Assembly (NCBI RefSeq): GCF_020531915.1
Contig: NZ_JAJAVG010000004.1
Coordinates: 434,001-498,000 of the forward strand
DNA: 64,000 bases
Source: Methylovorus mays
Lineage (GTDB): Bacteria > Pseudomonadota > Gammaproteobacteria > Burkholderiales > Methylophilaceae
Reading direction: 5' to 3'
Part shown: positions 17,528 through 26,737 of the stretch, in pieces
Numbering within the stretch: position 1 is the stretch's first letter
Layout: each line of letters starts with the position of its first letter
Notes under the pieces: generated by a model
Told to the model about the DNA's origin: nothing
Seen by the model: the letters and a program-made list of their open reading frames with translations, nothing else
The model's database searches: none
Translations under genes and position numbers: made by a program

Positions 17528-18763
17528 CTATAGAAATAATCCCAATTGCTGCGGCATGGCAGGTGTTTCTTTCAGCTGGGCAGGCAGGCTGGTCGCATCC
17601 AACGTGGCACCAGGGTGATGGTCAGGCAGTTGAATGAACGGCAGCATGCGGTTGATGGGCGCCCGCATGCGCACCAGATCATCCAGCCGCACGGCCCTGA
17701 CGCGGCGTGCCGACAGAATGCGTTGCACATTGCGCACGCCCAGGCCGGGCACCCGCAGCAAGGTAGCCTTTGGGGCGCGATTGATATCGACCGGGAACAT
17801 GGCGCGATTCTGCAAGGCCCACGCGGTCTTCGGGTCCATGTCCAACGCCAGCATGCCTTGCTCACCGGTAATGATTTCATGCGACTCAAACCCGTAAAAC
17901 CGCATCAGCCAATCGGCCTGATACAACCTGTGCTCGCGTACCAGCGGCGGTGATTGCAAAGGCAACACCGGGCTGGCATCGGGGATAGGACTGAAAGCCG
18001 AGTAATACACGCGCCGCAAGCGATACTGACCATAGAGATCCGCGCTGGCATTCAGGATGGTTCTGTCATCCGTGGCATCTGCCCCGACGATCATCTGGGT
18101 GCTTTGACCTCCGGGTGAGAAGCGCGGCGGGCGTTTGCCCGTATGGGTTTTATCTTTGCTCGCATCAATCCGCTCACGCAATCTGCCCATGGAAACACGA
18201 ATCGCCACGCCATCTTTTTCCGGCGCCAGAGACGACAGACTCGCCGCCGTGGGCAGCTCAATGTTGATGCTGAGCCGGTCGGCATAACGCCCGGCACGCG
18301 CCAGCAATTCGGGGCTGGCATCGGGAATGGTTTTCAGATGAATGTAACCGCGAAAATCATGCTCTTCACGTAGCACGCGTGCCACTTCCACCACCTGTTC
18401 CATGGTGTAATCCGGGCTCTGAATAATGCCGGAGCTGAGGAACAGGCCTTCGATATAGTTTCGGCGATAAAACGACAAGGTCAGCTCCACCACCTCATCG
18501 ATACTGAAGCGCGCACGGGGCACATTGCTGGTCACGCGATTAACGCAGTACACGCAGTCATACAGACAAAAGTTGGTCAGCAGAATTTTCAGTAGTGAAA
18601 TACAACGGCCATCCGGCGCATAGCTGTGGCAAATGCCCATGCCCGTGGTAGAGCCTATGCCATTGCCATCACGCGAGTTGCGCTGCTCGGTGCCGCTGGA
18701 GGCACATGAGGCATCGTATTTGGCGGCATCCGCCAGTATCTCCAACTTCTGTTTTAGCTGCAT
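17528..18763 (-). CDS. Putative DNA modification/repair radical SAM protein (TIGR03916-like)
   Basis: A 411-residue radical SAM enzyme. The [4Fe-4S] motif is CLYDCVYC (CxxxCxxC, residues ~64-72), preceded by GICHSYAPDGRCISLLKILLTNF. A helix-hairpin-helix element LLRVPGLGVRNVQRIL near the C-terminus suggests DNA binding. It pairs with the DUF4130 gene just downstream, and the pair is conserved across bacteria as a presumed DNA-repair module whose chemistry is unknown. The frame is open for 21 codons further up (from a TTG at 18826), but the ATG at 18763 gives the family N-terminus MQLKQKLEILADAAKYDASC. No clear ribosome-binding site precedes it. A near-perfect palindrome lies 10 bases upstream. 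Confidence 0.87.
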   Translation of the reverse strand: MQLKQKLEILADAAKYDASCASSGTEQRNSRDGNGIGSTTGMGICHSYAPDGRCISLLKILLTNFCLYDCVYCVNRVTSNVPRARFSIDEVVELTLSFYRRNYIEGLFLSSGIIQSPDYTMEQVVEVARVLREEHDFRGYIHLKTIPDASPELLARAGRYADRLSINIELPTAASLSSLAPEKDGVAIRVSMGRLRERIDASKDKTHTGKRPPRFSPGGQSTQMIVGADATDDRTILNASADLYGQYRLRRVYYSAFSPIPDASPVLPLQSPPLVREHRLYQADWLMRFYGFESHEIITGEQGMLALDMDPKTAWALQNRAMFPVDINRAPKATLLRVPGLGVRNVQRILSARRVRAVRLDDLVRMRAPINRMLPFIQLPDHHPGATLDATSLPAQLKETPAMPQQLGLFL

Positions 18764-18772
18764 ATATGCATT

Positions 18773-18784
18773 GTACGATCGTTC
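18773..18784. promoter_or_regulatory. Candidate operator palindrome upstream of the radical SAM gene
   Basis: GTACGATCGTTC matches its own reverse complement at 10 of 12 positions. It lies 10 bases upstream of the chosen start of the putative repair operon. The spacing resembles GAAC-N4-GTTC LexA boxes of Gram-positive bacteria rather than the CTGT-N8-ACAG type expected in betaproteobacteria, so its identity is open. Confidence 0.3.
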
Positions 18785-18979
18785 AGTTCGCATGCATACC
18801 AGATGATTAATTGCATCACCTTGCACTTGGGCAAATGATCATTTTTTGTGGAATTGCTGATTAGAATACTGGCCGAAACCGGAATAAAAACGGCAAACCT
18901 CCCGCTCTTCAAAACAAGCAGGCACAAGTTTTGCTATATATTTCTAGGCGCCGTACCCATACAAGAAAGTGAGCTCCCT

Positions 18980-21595
18980 ATGCCTACCGATCAAATCCCT
19001 AGCAGCCACTGTCACATGATAGACAGCATGGTCAGTCTTAACCGTTATCGGGATGGCCTGCAGCAATTGCAGAATGTATGGGACAACCTTTCGTTGCTGA
19101 GCCAACTTTCGGGCACGGGCACCGACATGACAGAAACCCGCCAGGCCTTCAGCCAGGTCACCAATGATGTGCTGAATAGCCTGGCCGAAGAAACCCTGGA
19201 CAAGACAGTCACCTCCCTCACCTCCAAGGCCCAGGTGACGGTGGATATTGTGGTGCGCAATCTGTTTGAGCGCACGGCAGATATTGGATTCCTGGCGACG
19301 GATGACGATATCCGCGCGTTTCTTGACAAGCATTTCAGCGGGGCAGCCTATCCGTCGGATGTGGATGCACTGCGCCATCGCTTTCGTGAATACGTCAAAA
19401 AATACTCGGTGTATTCCAACATCATCCTGCTCGATACCGATGGCCATGTGCTGGTACAGATGGATGAAAAAAACCCCGTGTCGCAAAGCCAGGATGCCCT
19501 GATTGCCGAGGCGCTGCAGACCACGGAAGCTTATGTGGAGGTGTTCCGTAAAACCGACCTGCTGCCCGAGCAAAACACCAGCCTGATCTACGCTTACCGC
19601 GTTACCACCACTAATCAGCGCGTGGCTGGCGTGTTGTGCCTGTGCTTCCGCTTTGAAAATGAAATGGAAGGTGTATTTGGTGATCTGATCGCGCACCAGG
19701 ATTGGGCCGTGGGACTGTTACTGGATCAAAAAGGGTGCGTCGTTGCCAGTAGCGACAAGTACCAGATTCCCATTGGCGCCCCGCTTGAAGTGGCTGCCGA
19801 TAAAGACTATCTGCTGACCCGCTTTGCCGGGCGTGAATACATCGCCGTCACCTGCAAGACCAAGGGTTATCAGGGGTACATGGGCCCAGGCTGGATAGGT
19901 CACGCCATGATTCCGCTGGAGCATGCCTTTGATGGCGACATCGCAACTTCCGTCGCCGGCATCGACAAAAAGCTGCTCGCCAAGGTCATGCGTAGCCCCC
20001 TGCTCTTTTCGCAAACACTGTTGGGTATCCCCAAGCAGGCATCCACTATTCAAAACCGGCTCAATCAGTCGGTATGGAATGGCAATATCTGGCAAAAACG
20101 CGAGTCTGGCCAGACCGCGCACCAGTCCAGCTTTTCCAAGACCCTGCTATGGGAGATCAGCAATACCGGCTTCAAGACTCAAAATGTCATTGAGACTACC
20201 GTATCCGATCTCTATCAGACCGTGGTGTCAGTCATGCTGGAAAACTCGCGCTTCTTTGCCTCGCTCGCCGTCGACATCATGGATCGGAACCTTTATGAGC
20301 GCGCCAACGATTGCCGTTGGTGGGCATTGACCACGACCTTCCGTCAATTGCTGAGCCACAGCAACCGCTCCCGCAGCGATGTCGCCGCCATTGAAAAAGT
20401 GCTGTCGTATATCAATGGCCTGTATACGGTATATGCCAATTTGGTGGTGTTTGATCGTCAGGGCGAGATTATCGCGGTTTCCAACCCCGCCTATAACGAA
20501 TGCGTAGGCACATTCATCGAAGCCGAATGGATGTCACGCCTGAGAGGTATACGCAACTCGCAGGATTACGTGGTATCGCGCTTTGAAGCCACGCCACTGT
20601 ATAAAAACAAGCCCACTTATATCTACGCCGCCGCCATCCGCTCCGAAGATGACGTCAGCATTGTGGGTGGCATAGGCATTGTCTTCGACAGTGCGCCGCA
20701 GTTTGCTGCGATGCTGACGGATGCCCTGCCGCGCGACACGGCAGGCGAGCCCATTGCTGGCAGCTTTACACTGTATGTGGATGGTGACCTACAGGTGATT
20801 TCTTCCACCCTCCCTGCATTTGCCGTCGGCAGCACCTTCACCATCCAGCCCTCCCTCTGCAAACTGGCTGCCGGTGAAGCCGCATTTGATATCCTGCTAT
20901 ATGAAGGTCAGTATTATGCCGTCGGCGCCCGGGCATCCTCGGGCTATCGCGAGTTCAAGGGGCCAAATGACCCCTATCAGAATGCAGTGACGGCACTGAT
21001 CTTTATTCCATTGGGCAACGCGGCAGATATTGACGCCATGATCAGCTCGGATAATACCTATCAGCACACTCAATTCAAGCCGACCTCCAGCGGTAGCGCG
21101 GTGGCCGGAGCGGAAGAATATGCCACCTTCTATGTGGGTAATGAATGGATGGCACTGCCTGCTGGCCAGGTACTGGAAGCGGTGCAACCGGAAAACATCA
21201 AGCAACTGCCGGAAAGTGCCCACATCCTGGAAGGCGTCATGCAGCATAGAGGCGGCGTGATCCCGGTGCTGAACCTGGCAAAACTGATCAATACCGAGTG
21301 CCACACCGCGCCTGAGAATCGACAAGTGATTGTAATCGAAGCCACGGAGGAGTCCCCACGCTTTGGCATACTGGTCAGTGCACTCGGCGAGATTCCCTCG
21401 ATTGTGCCAGCCAACATTGAGCTGATTGCAACGATATTCTCCATAGGCAACACTCCTGCCGAGGGCGTCACCCGGGTTAAATCTGACAGCGGCAAGGACA
21501 ACCTGCTGATTGTGTTATCCACGCAAAGCCTCTGGAAGAAAATACACAACTACCAGCAGGCACTGGAAAACAATGTCGTGCAGATTGCGGCTTGA
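18980..21595 (+). CDS. Soluble tandem PDC/Cache sensor fused to CheW
   Basis: An 871-residue cytoplasmic chemotaxis-type protein. Two copies of a sensor unit are visible. Unit 1 holds VVRNLFERTADIGFLATD (from ~residue 93) and SNIILLDTDGHVLVQMD. Unit 2 holds MDRNLYERANDCRWWALT (from ~435) and ANLVVFDRQGEIIAVS. Each resembles a PDC/Cache domain preceded by a helix. The C-terminus (~712-865) is a CheW domain: YATFYVGNEWMALPAGQVLEA, GVMQHRGGVIPVLNL, FGILVSALGEI. CheW couples receptors to CheA, so this protein could bring a ligand signal straight to a CheA array. There is no transmembrane segment and no methyl-accepting signalling hairpin. The frame is open from a GTG at 18848; the ATG at 18980 with AGAAAGTGAG upstream is preferred. 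No cheA, cheY or receptor genes are adjacent. Confidence 0.8.
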   Translation: MPTDQIPSSHCHMIDSMVSLNRYRDGLQQLQNVWDNLSLLSQLSGTGTDMTETRQAFSQVTNDVLNSLAEETLDKTVTSLTSKAQVTVDIVVRNLFERTADIGFLATDDDIRAFLDKHFSGAAYPSDVDALRHRFREYVKKYSVYSNIILLDTDGHVLVQMDEKNPVSQSQDALIAEALQTTEAYVEVFRKTDLLPEQNTSLIYAYRVTTTNQRVAGVLCLCFRFENEMEGVFGDLIAHQDWAVGLLLDQKGCVVASSDKYQIPIGAPLEVAADKDYLLTRFAGREYIAVTCKTKGYQGYMGPGWIGHAMIPLEHAFDGDIATSVAGIDKKLLAKVMRSPLLFSQTLLGIPKQASTIQNRLNQSVWNGNIWQKRESGQTAHQSSFSKTLLWEISNTGFKTQNVIETTVSDLYQTVVSVMLENSRFFASLAVDIMDRNLYERANDCRWWALTTTFRQLLSHSNRSRSDVAAIEKVLSYINGLYTVYANLVVFDRQGEIIAVSNPAYNECVGTFIEAEWMSRLRGIRNSQDYVVSRFEATPLYKNKPTYIYAAAIRSEDDVSIVGGIGIVFDSAPQFAAMLTDALPRDTAGEPIAGSFTLYVDGDLQVISSTLPAFAVGSTFTIQPSLCKLAAGEAAFDILLYEGQYYAVGARASSGYREFKGPNDPYQNAVTALIFIPLGNAADIDAMISSDNTYQHTQFKPTSSGSAVAGAEEYATFYVGNEWMALPAGQVLEAVQPENIKQLPESAHILEGVMQHRGGVIPVLNLAKLINTECHTAPENRQVIVIEATEESPRFGILVSALGEIPSIVPANIELIATIFSIGNTPAEGVTRVKSDSGKDNLLIVLSTQSLWKKIHNYQQALENNVVQIAA

Positions 21596-21673
21596 TTGCC
21601 CTTACATTCGGTACACATCGCAAGACACTACGCACAAGCGAGTATGATGGCGGCTTGAAATCCGCGCGAGATC

Positions 21674-23077
21674 ATGAGCATGCCTAAGGAATACCTCACG
21701 CCTGGCGTGTATGTGGAAGAAGCATCCTCGACTCCGCCCGCCATTGAAGCCATGGCGAGTGGAGTACCGGTATTTATCGGATATACCGAACTCGCTGGCA
21801 CTTCCCAGGAACCGCTCACCCTCGTCCCTCGCCGCATCAGTCATCAATGGGAATTCATCCAGCTTTTCGGCAGTGCGTATCCCGAAAGCGGCTTTGCAAT
21901 CTCCATCAAGGCCGATGGCACCGCTACAGCCCAGGTGCAATCCACCAGCCCGCACGTGCTGCATGACAGCCTCGAGTTGTTTTTTGCCAATGGCGGGCAA
22001 GATTGCTGGGTAATTTCCATCGGCAGATTCAAAACAGTCGATGAATCTATGCAATTGACGGAGTTACAGGCAGGCCTGAATGTCGCGGCCAACATGCAGG
22101 GCATAGACCTCATCGTCATCCCCGAAATGCAGGCACTCAGCCTGGATGACTATCGCACTCTGGCCGATGCAGCCTTATCCCATGCCGCTACCTGCCATGA
22201 CCGATTTGTGATTCTCGATATGTTCTTCAAACCCGCCACAGGCAATGCCATCAGCTTGGCGCAGCATTTTCACGAGGGCGTAGAAATCTATCGTGAACAA
22301 GCCATCGGCCAGCAGCATCTGGCCTGGGGCGCAGTGTATGCACCCCATCTATTGGTCAGCCTGCCGCGCCGACTGGACGAAGCCAATATCCGCGTTACCC
22401 TTGCGGATGGCAGAGTCGTTTCCCTTGCAAACCTGTTTGCGCATCAGCGCCCTTTGCATACCGCCGTGATTGCTGCCATTCATGCCCAACCGCGCATGCT
22501 GCCACCATCCGGGGCCATCGCCGGATGCTATGCGGCCCAGGATCGCAATCGCGGCATCTGGAAAGCCCCAGCCAACATGACACTGGCGCTGGTAAACGCC
22601 CCTGCCGTGGAGCTGCCGGTGGCGGATTACGAAACCATGAACGTGGATGTCACGCGTGGCAAGTCCATCAATCCCATCCGGCTTTTCACGCACAAAGGCA
22701 CGCTGGTATGGGGTGCCCGTACGTTGGCGGGCAATGATAACGAATGGCGCTATGTACCCACGAGACGTTTATGTACCTGGATAGAAACCTGCATCCGGCG
22801 CAGCGCCGGCTGGCTGACATTTGAAGAAAACACGGCTGCCACCTGGCAAAAACTGCAATCCAGCGTCGAGATATTTCTGATGATGCTATGGCGCAACAGT
22901 GTGTTTGTGGGAGATAAGCCTGAGCAGGCTTTTTTTGTTCGCGTGGGTCAAGGGCTAACCATGACCCTGCAGGATGTGGCAGATAGGCGCATAAGGCTTG
23001 AGATAGGCCTCGCCACGCAACGCCCATCAGAGTTTGTTCATATGCAACTGAGCTTCATACTGGGGGCAGATACCTAA
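21674..23077 (+). CDS. Orphan contractile tail sheath protein
   Basis: A 467-residue protein of the phage/eCIS tail sheath family. Sheath subunits polymerise around a tube and contract to drive it through a membrane. The N-terminus YLTPGVYVEEASS with VPVFIGYTE is the hallmark sheath opening. The C-terminal domain is complete (RRLCTWIETCIRRSAGW, FLMMLWRNSVFVG, FFVRVGQGLTMTLQD, FVHMQLSFILG). Between them lies a recognisable central region (PSGAIAGCYAAQDRNRGIWKAPAN). No tube, baseplate, spike, tape measure or AAA ATPase gene is in the window. The upstream neighbour is the Cache-CheW gene (78-base gap containing a possible TATGAT -10 at 21645) and the downstream neighbour is smpB. The frame is intact and codon use resembles that of the neighbours, so it is retained, not decaying. 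Confidence 0.85.
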   Translation: MSMPKEYLTPGVYVEEASSTPPAIEAMASGVPVFIGYTELAGTSQEPLTLVPRRISHQWEFIQLFGSAYPESGFAISIKADGTATAQVQSTSPHVLHDSLELFFANGGQDCWVISIGRFKTVDESMQLTELQAGLNVAANMQGIDLIVIPEMQALSLDDYRTLADAALSHAATCHDRFVILDMFFKPATGNAISLAQHFHEGVEIYREQAIGQQHLAWGAVYAPHLLVSLPRRLDEANIRVTLADGRVVSLANLFAHQRPLHTAVIAAIHAQPRMLPPSGAIAGCYAAQDRNRGIWKAPANMTLALVNAPAVELPVADYETMNVDVTRGKSINPIRLFTHKGTLVWGARTLAGNDNEWRYVPTRRLCTWIETCIRRSAGWLTFEENTAATWQKLQSSVEIFLMMLWRNSVFVGDKPEQAFFVRVGQGLTMTLQDVADRRIRLEIGLATQRPSEFVHMQLSFILGADT

Positions 23078-23080
23078 AAT

Positions 23081-23102
23081 AGGCCTGAGGTAAATCAGGC
23101 CT
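23081..23102. terminator. Hairpin at the end of the sheath gene and smpB
   Basis: Arms AGGCCTGA (23081-23088) and TCAGGCCT (23095-23102) enclose a 6-nt loop. The structure overlaps the smpB stop codon and lies just past the sheath stop. There is no T-run. Confidence 0.4.
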
Positions 23103-23553
23103 GCGATTTCACGTGACGTTTCATGAGCGAATTCTGCTCCATCTTCCAATCACGCTCTTTCTCCGTCTGGCGTTTATCGTACTGCTTCTTGCCCTTGGCC
23201 AGCCCGATCTGCAGCTTGATGCGTCCCCGAGTGTAGTGCAGGTCCAGCGGCACCAGCGTATAGCCAGCCCGCTCCACCTTGCCGATCAGTTTGGCAATTT
23301 CTTCAGAATGCAGCAGCAACTTGCGGGTACGAATGGCATCCGGCCGAACGTGCGTTGACGCAGAGCCCAATGGCGTGACATGGCAGCCAATCAGGTAAAT
23401 CTCCCCGCGCTGGATGATCACATAGGCCTCTTTCAACTGGATACGATTATCGCGTATGGCCTTGACTTCCCAGCCTTCCAGTACGATACCCGCTTCGTAT
23501 TTTTCCTCGATGAAATAATCGTGAAATGCTTTTTTGTTCTGTGCAATGCTCAT
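23095..23553 (-). CDS. smpB: SsrA-binding protein SmpB
   Basis: A 152-residue partner of tmRNA in trans-translation; it binds the tRNA-like part of SsrA and places it in the A site of stalled ribosomes. Signature stretches: [29 protein letters not shown] at the start, KEAYV, and [21 protein letters not shown] followed by the basic C-terminal tail that reads the decoding centre. The ATG at 23553 gives the usual N-terminus; an in-frame extension to 23604 is not expected. It is divergent from ratA, the arrangement typical of proteobacteria. The ssrA gene itself is not in the window. Confidence 0.97.
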   Translation of the reverse strand: MSIAQNKKAFHDYFIEEKYEAGIVLEGWEVKAIRDNRIQLKEAYVIIQRGEIYLIGCHVTPLGSASTHVRPDAIRTRKLLLHSEEIAKLIGKVERAGYTLVPLDLHYTRGRIKLQIGLAKGKKQYDKRQTEKERDWKMEQNSLMKRHVKSQA

Positions 23554-23669
23554 GTCTATCCGTTCCGGTGATGCATCACCCACAGACCATGTCACCATGG
23601 TCAAAGTTTATGGTGCCGCACCGGGAATATGGCTTAAAATTGCCATTTTACTCCAGTTGCAAAGCTCCG

Positions 23670-24101
23670 ATGGCTCAGGTTGAAAAAACAGTATTGGTCC
23701 CGCACTCCTGCGAGCGCATGTATGCGCTGGTGGATGCCGTCGAAAACTATCCTGCCTTTTTACCGTGGTGCGGCGGCACCGAGGTGATCCAGCGCGACGA
23801 GGAATCCACCACCGCCACTCTGCGCATTGATTATCACGGCATCAAGCAGCACTTCACCACCCAGAATATCAAGACCTACCCCACCGTCATGGAAATACGG
23901 CTGAAAGATGGCCCTTTCCGCCATCTGGAGGGGGTATGGCGCTTTATTCCGCTGGCAGAAGAAGCATGCAAGATCGAGTTCCGGCTGAACTATGAGTTCT
24001 CAAATGGCTTGCTGGAAAAGCTGATTTCGCCGGTATTCAGCCACATTGCCAATACCTTCGTCGATGCCTTTGTCGTGCGCGCCGACGAGGTTTACCGCTA
24101 G
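23670..24101 (+). CDS. ratA: RatA-family START/coenzyme-Q-binding-type protein
   Basis: A 143-residue single-domain protein of the polyketide cyclase/START superfamily. Features: MAQVEKTVLVPHSCERMYALVDAVENYPAFLPWC at the N-terminus, then a helix-grip beta-sheet and the C-terminal FSHIANTFVDAFVVRADEVY helix. E. coli RatA binds the 50S subunit and blocks 70S assembly. Relatives (Coq10) bind ubiquinone, so the physiological role may be in respiration. Its position opposite smpB and just before rnfH is the conserved smpB-ratA-rnfH cluster. The ATG at 23670 is chosen because the open frame further up overlaps the smpB N-terminus. Confidence 0.92.
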   Translation: MAQVEKTVLVPHSCERMYALVDAVENYPAFLPWCGGTEVIQRDEESTTATLRIDYHGIKQHFTTQNIKTYPTVMEIRLKDGPFRHLEGVWRFIPLAEEACKIEFRLNYEFSNGLLEKLISPVFSHIANTFVDAFVVRADEVYR

Positions 24102-24114
24102 ACAGCCGTCCATC

Positions 24115-24420
24115 ATGGATTCCAACCCACATATACTGGTTGAAGTTGCTTATGCCGAGCCTGACAGGCAACGCATTATTCCCCTCATGGTAGAAAATGG
24201 CGCAACGACTGAGGAGGCCATTATCCGCTCCGGCATCTTGACGGAATTCCCCCAGATTGACCTCGCCACGAACAAGATTGGCATTTTCGGCAAGGCCGCT
24301 AGCTTGCAAACGCCTTTACGCGCCCGTGACAGAGTTGAGATTTACCGCCCACTGATAGCAGACCCCAAAGCGATTCGCAGAAAGCGGGCTGCCGAAGGCC
24401 GGGACATGAAAAAGCGTTAA
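24115..24420 (+). CDS. rnfH: RnfH family ubiquitin-like protein (RatB)
   Basis: A 101-residue UPF0125/RnfH protein with a beta-grasp fold. Recognisable: ILVEVAYAEPDRQRIIPLMV, ATTEEAIIRSGIL, the family core NKIGIFGKAASLQTPLRARDRVEIYRPL, then ADPKAIRRKRA. It is named for its link to Rnf electron-transfer loci in some bacteria, but a molecular role is not established. It starts 13 bases after ratA in the same operon. An upstream in-frame ATG inside ratA is rejected because it would encode a non-family extension. Confidence 0.94.
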   Translation: MDSNPHILVEVAYAEPDRQRIIPLMVENGATTEEAIIRSGILTEFPQIDLATNKIGIFGKAASLQTPLRARDRVEIYRPLIADPKAIRRKRAAEGRDMKKR

Positions 24421-24450
24421 AAAAAGCGGTGGTTTCCATCACCACCGCTT
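24418..24450 (-). terminator. Intrinsic terminator of the DUF4124 gene (minus strand)
   Basis: Arms 24424-24433 and 24441-24450 (AAGCGGTGGT/ACCACCGCTT) with a 7-nt loop. On the minus strand the stem is followed by a run of T. It sits between the convergent rnfH and DUF4124 genes and may serve both. Confidence 0.88.
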
Positions 24451-24476
24451 GCGCATATCTGTAAGACCAGCCTTAT

Positions 24477-24953
24477 CTATTTGCAGTATTTATCGACCTG
24501 TTTCTGGGCCTCCTCCAGCCCTTTGTCAATCGCGTTGTCATCCAGATACTCGCGCTCGCCATCCGCATTCATCTTGTAGATACGGCCGCCTTGCTGATAA
24601 TTGGCAAGATTGCCACGCGCCGCAGCACAATTCTCCTGCTTCTGCTTGTCCGCAGCCTGTTTGAGCTGATCCTGCTTCTTTGAGCGCTCCGCATCATCTC
24701 GACGACGCTGGGCATCAATTTCTTTCGCCAGCCGGGGATCCTTGTTAGATGCACCTTCTTCTGCAGGTGCCTTGGCAGGGGTTGGAGCAGGTGCGGCGAT
24801 CTTGCCCCCACCTACAGTTTCATAAGGCAGGTTTTTGGGAGGAATATCAGAGTAGCGTGTGGTGCCATTGGTATCTTTCCATTTATAAACATCGGCCATC
24901 GCCACCAGTGGCAACAGCAATAAAGCGATAGCGAACAAGCGCGAATGCATCAT
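24477..24953 (-). CDS. DUF4124 domain-containing periplasmic protein
   Basis: A 158-residue exported protein. A signal peptide (residues 1-19, ending AMA|DV) is followed by the short DUF4124 motif DVYKWKDTNGTTRYSDIPP, a Pro/Ala linker, a charged coiled-coil-like segment (residues ~75-115, rich in K/E/Q/R) and a C-terminal region with YQQGGRIYKMNADGEREYLDD. The function of the family is unknown. The start at 24953 has AAGGA six bases upstream; the adjacent ATG at 24950 is equally possible. It is monocistronic, with its own terminator. Confidence 0.88.
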   Translation of the reverse strand: MMHSRLFAIALLLLPLVAMADVYKWKDTNGTTRYSDIPPKNLPYETVGGGKIAAPAPTPAKAPAEEGASNKDPRLAKEIDAQRRRDDAERSKKQDQLKQAADKQKQENCAAARGNLANYQQGGRIYKMNADGEREYLDDNAIDKGLEEAQKQVDKYCK

Positions 24954-25137
24954 GAAAATTCCTTGGCTAAGATTGAGGCTAGCGTAAAACCAGTGGCGCT
25001 TCCCGTCAATGCACACCTGACCAATGCTGCTGGCAACGGGCTGCGCCTGACCGCACGTGCAAGGATCATTTAAAGCAGTCCTGGCAACGGCGCCGGTAAA
25101 AATAAGACCGTTTGCTTACACCAACGCATGATGGTCG

Positions 25138-25166
25138 TTTACCGAAATACGGCAAATCGGTATAAT
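25138..25166 (+). promoter_or_regulatory. Sigma-70 promoter of guaB
   Basis: TTTACC (25138-25143) and a perfect TATAAT (25161-25166) are separated by 17 bp. Transcription would start near 25173, leaving a leader of about 18 bases with GGAAAG as ribosome-binding site. No room remains for a leader riboswitch. Confidence 0.8.
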
Positions 25167-25169
25167 TAG

Positions 25170-26651
<1,482 letters not shown>

Positions 26652-26737
26652 CATCAACCTGCATTGATGCATGGGCAAACCGCTTTGATACTGATTAAAG
26701 CCGTTTGCCCTTCATCATTTTAATGGCACTCAATACC

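Noticed and set aside
21674-23077. Sheath gene as part of a prophage
   Set aside because: No integrase, terminase, capsid, tube or lysis gene is found on either side; flanks are normal chromosomal genes.
23526-23669. N-terminal extension of RatA over the smpB start
   Set aside because: The extended sequence is out of family, overlaps smpB on the other strand, and the ATG at 23670 gives the standard N-terminus.
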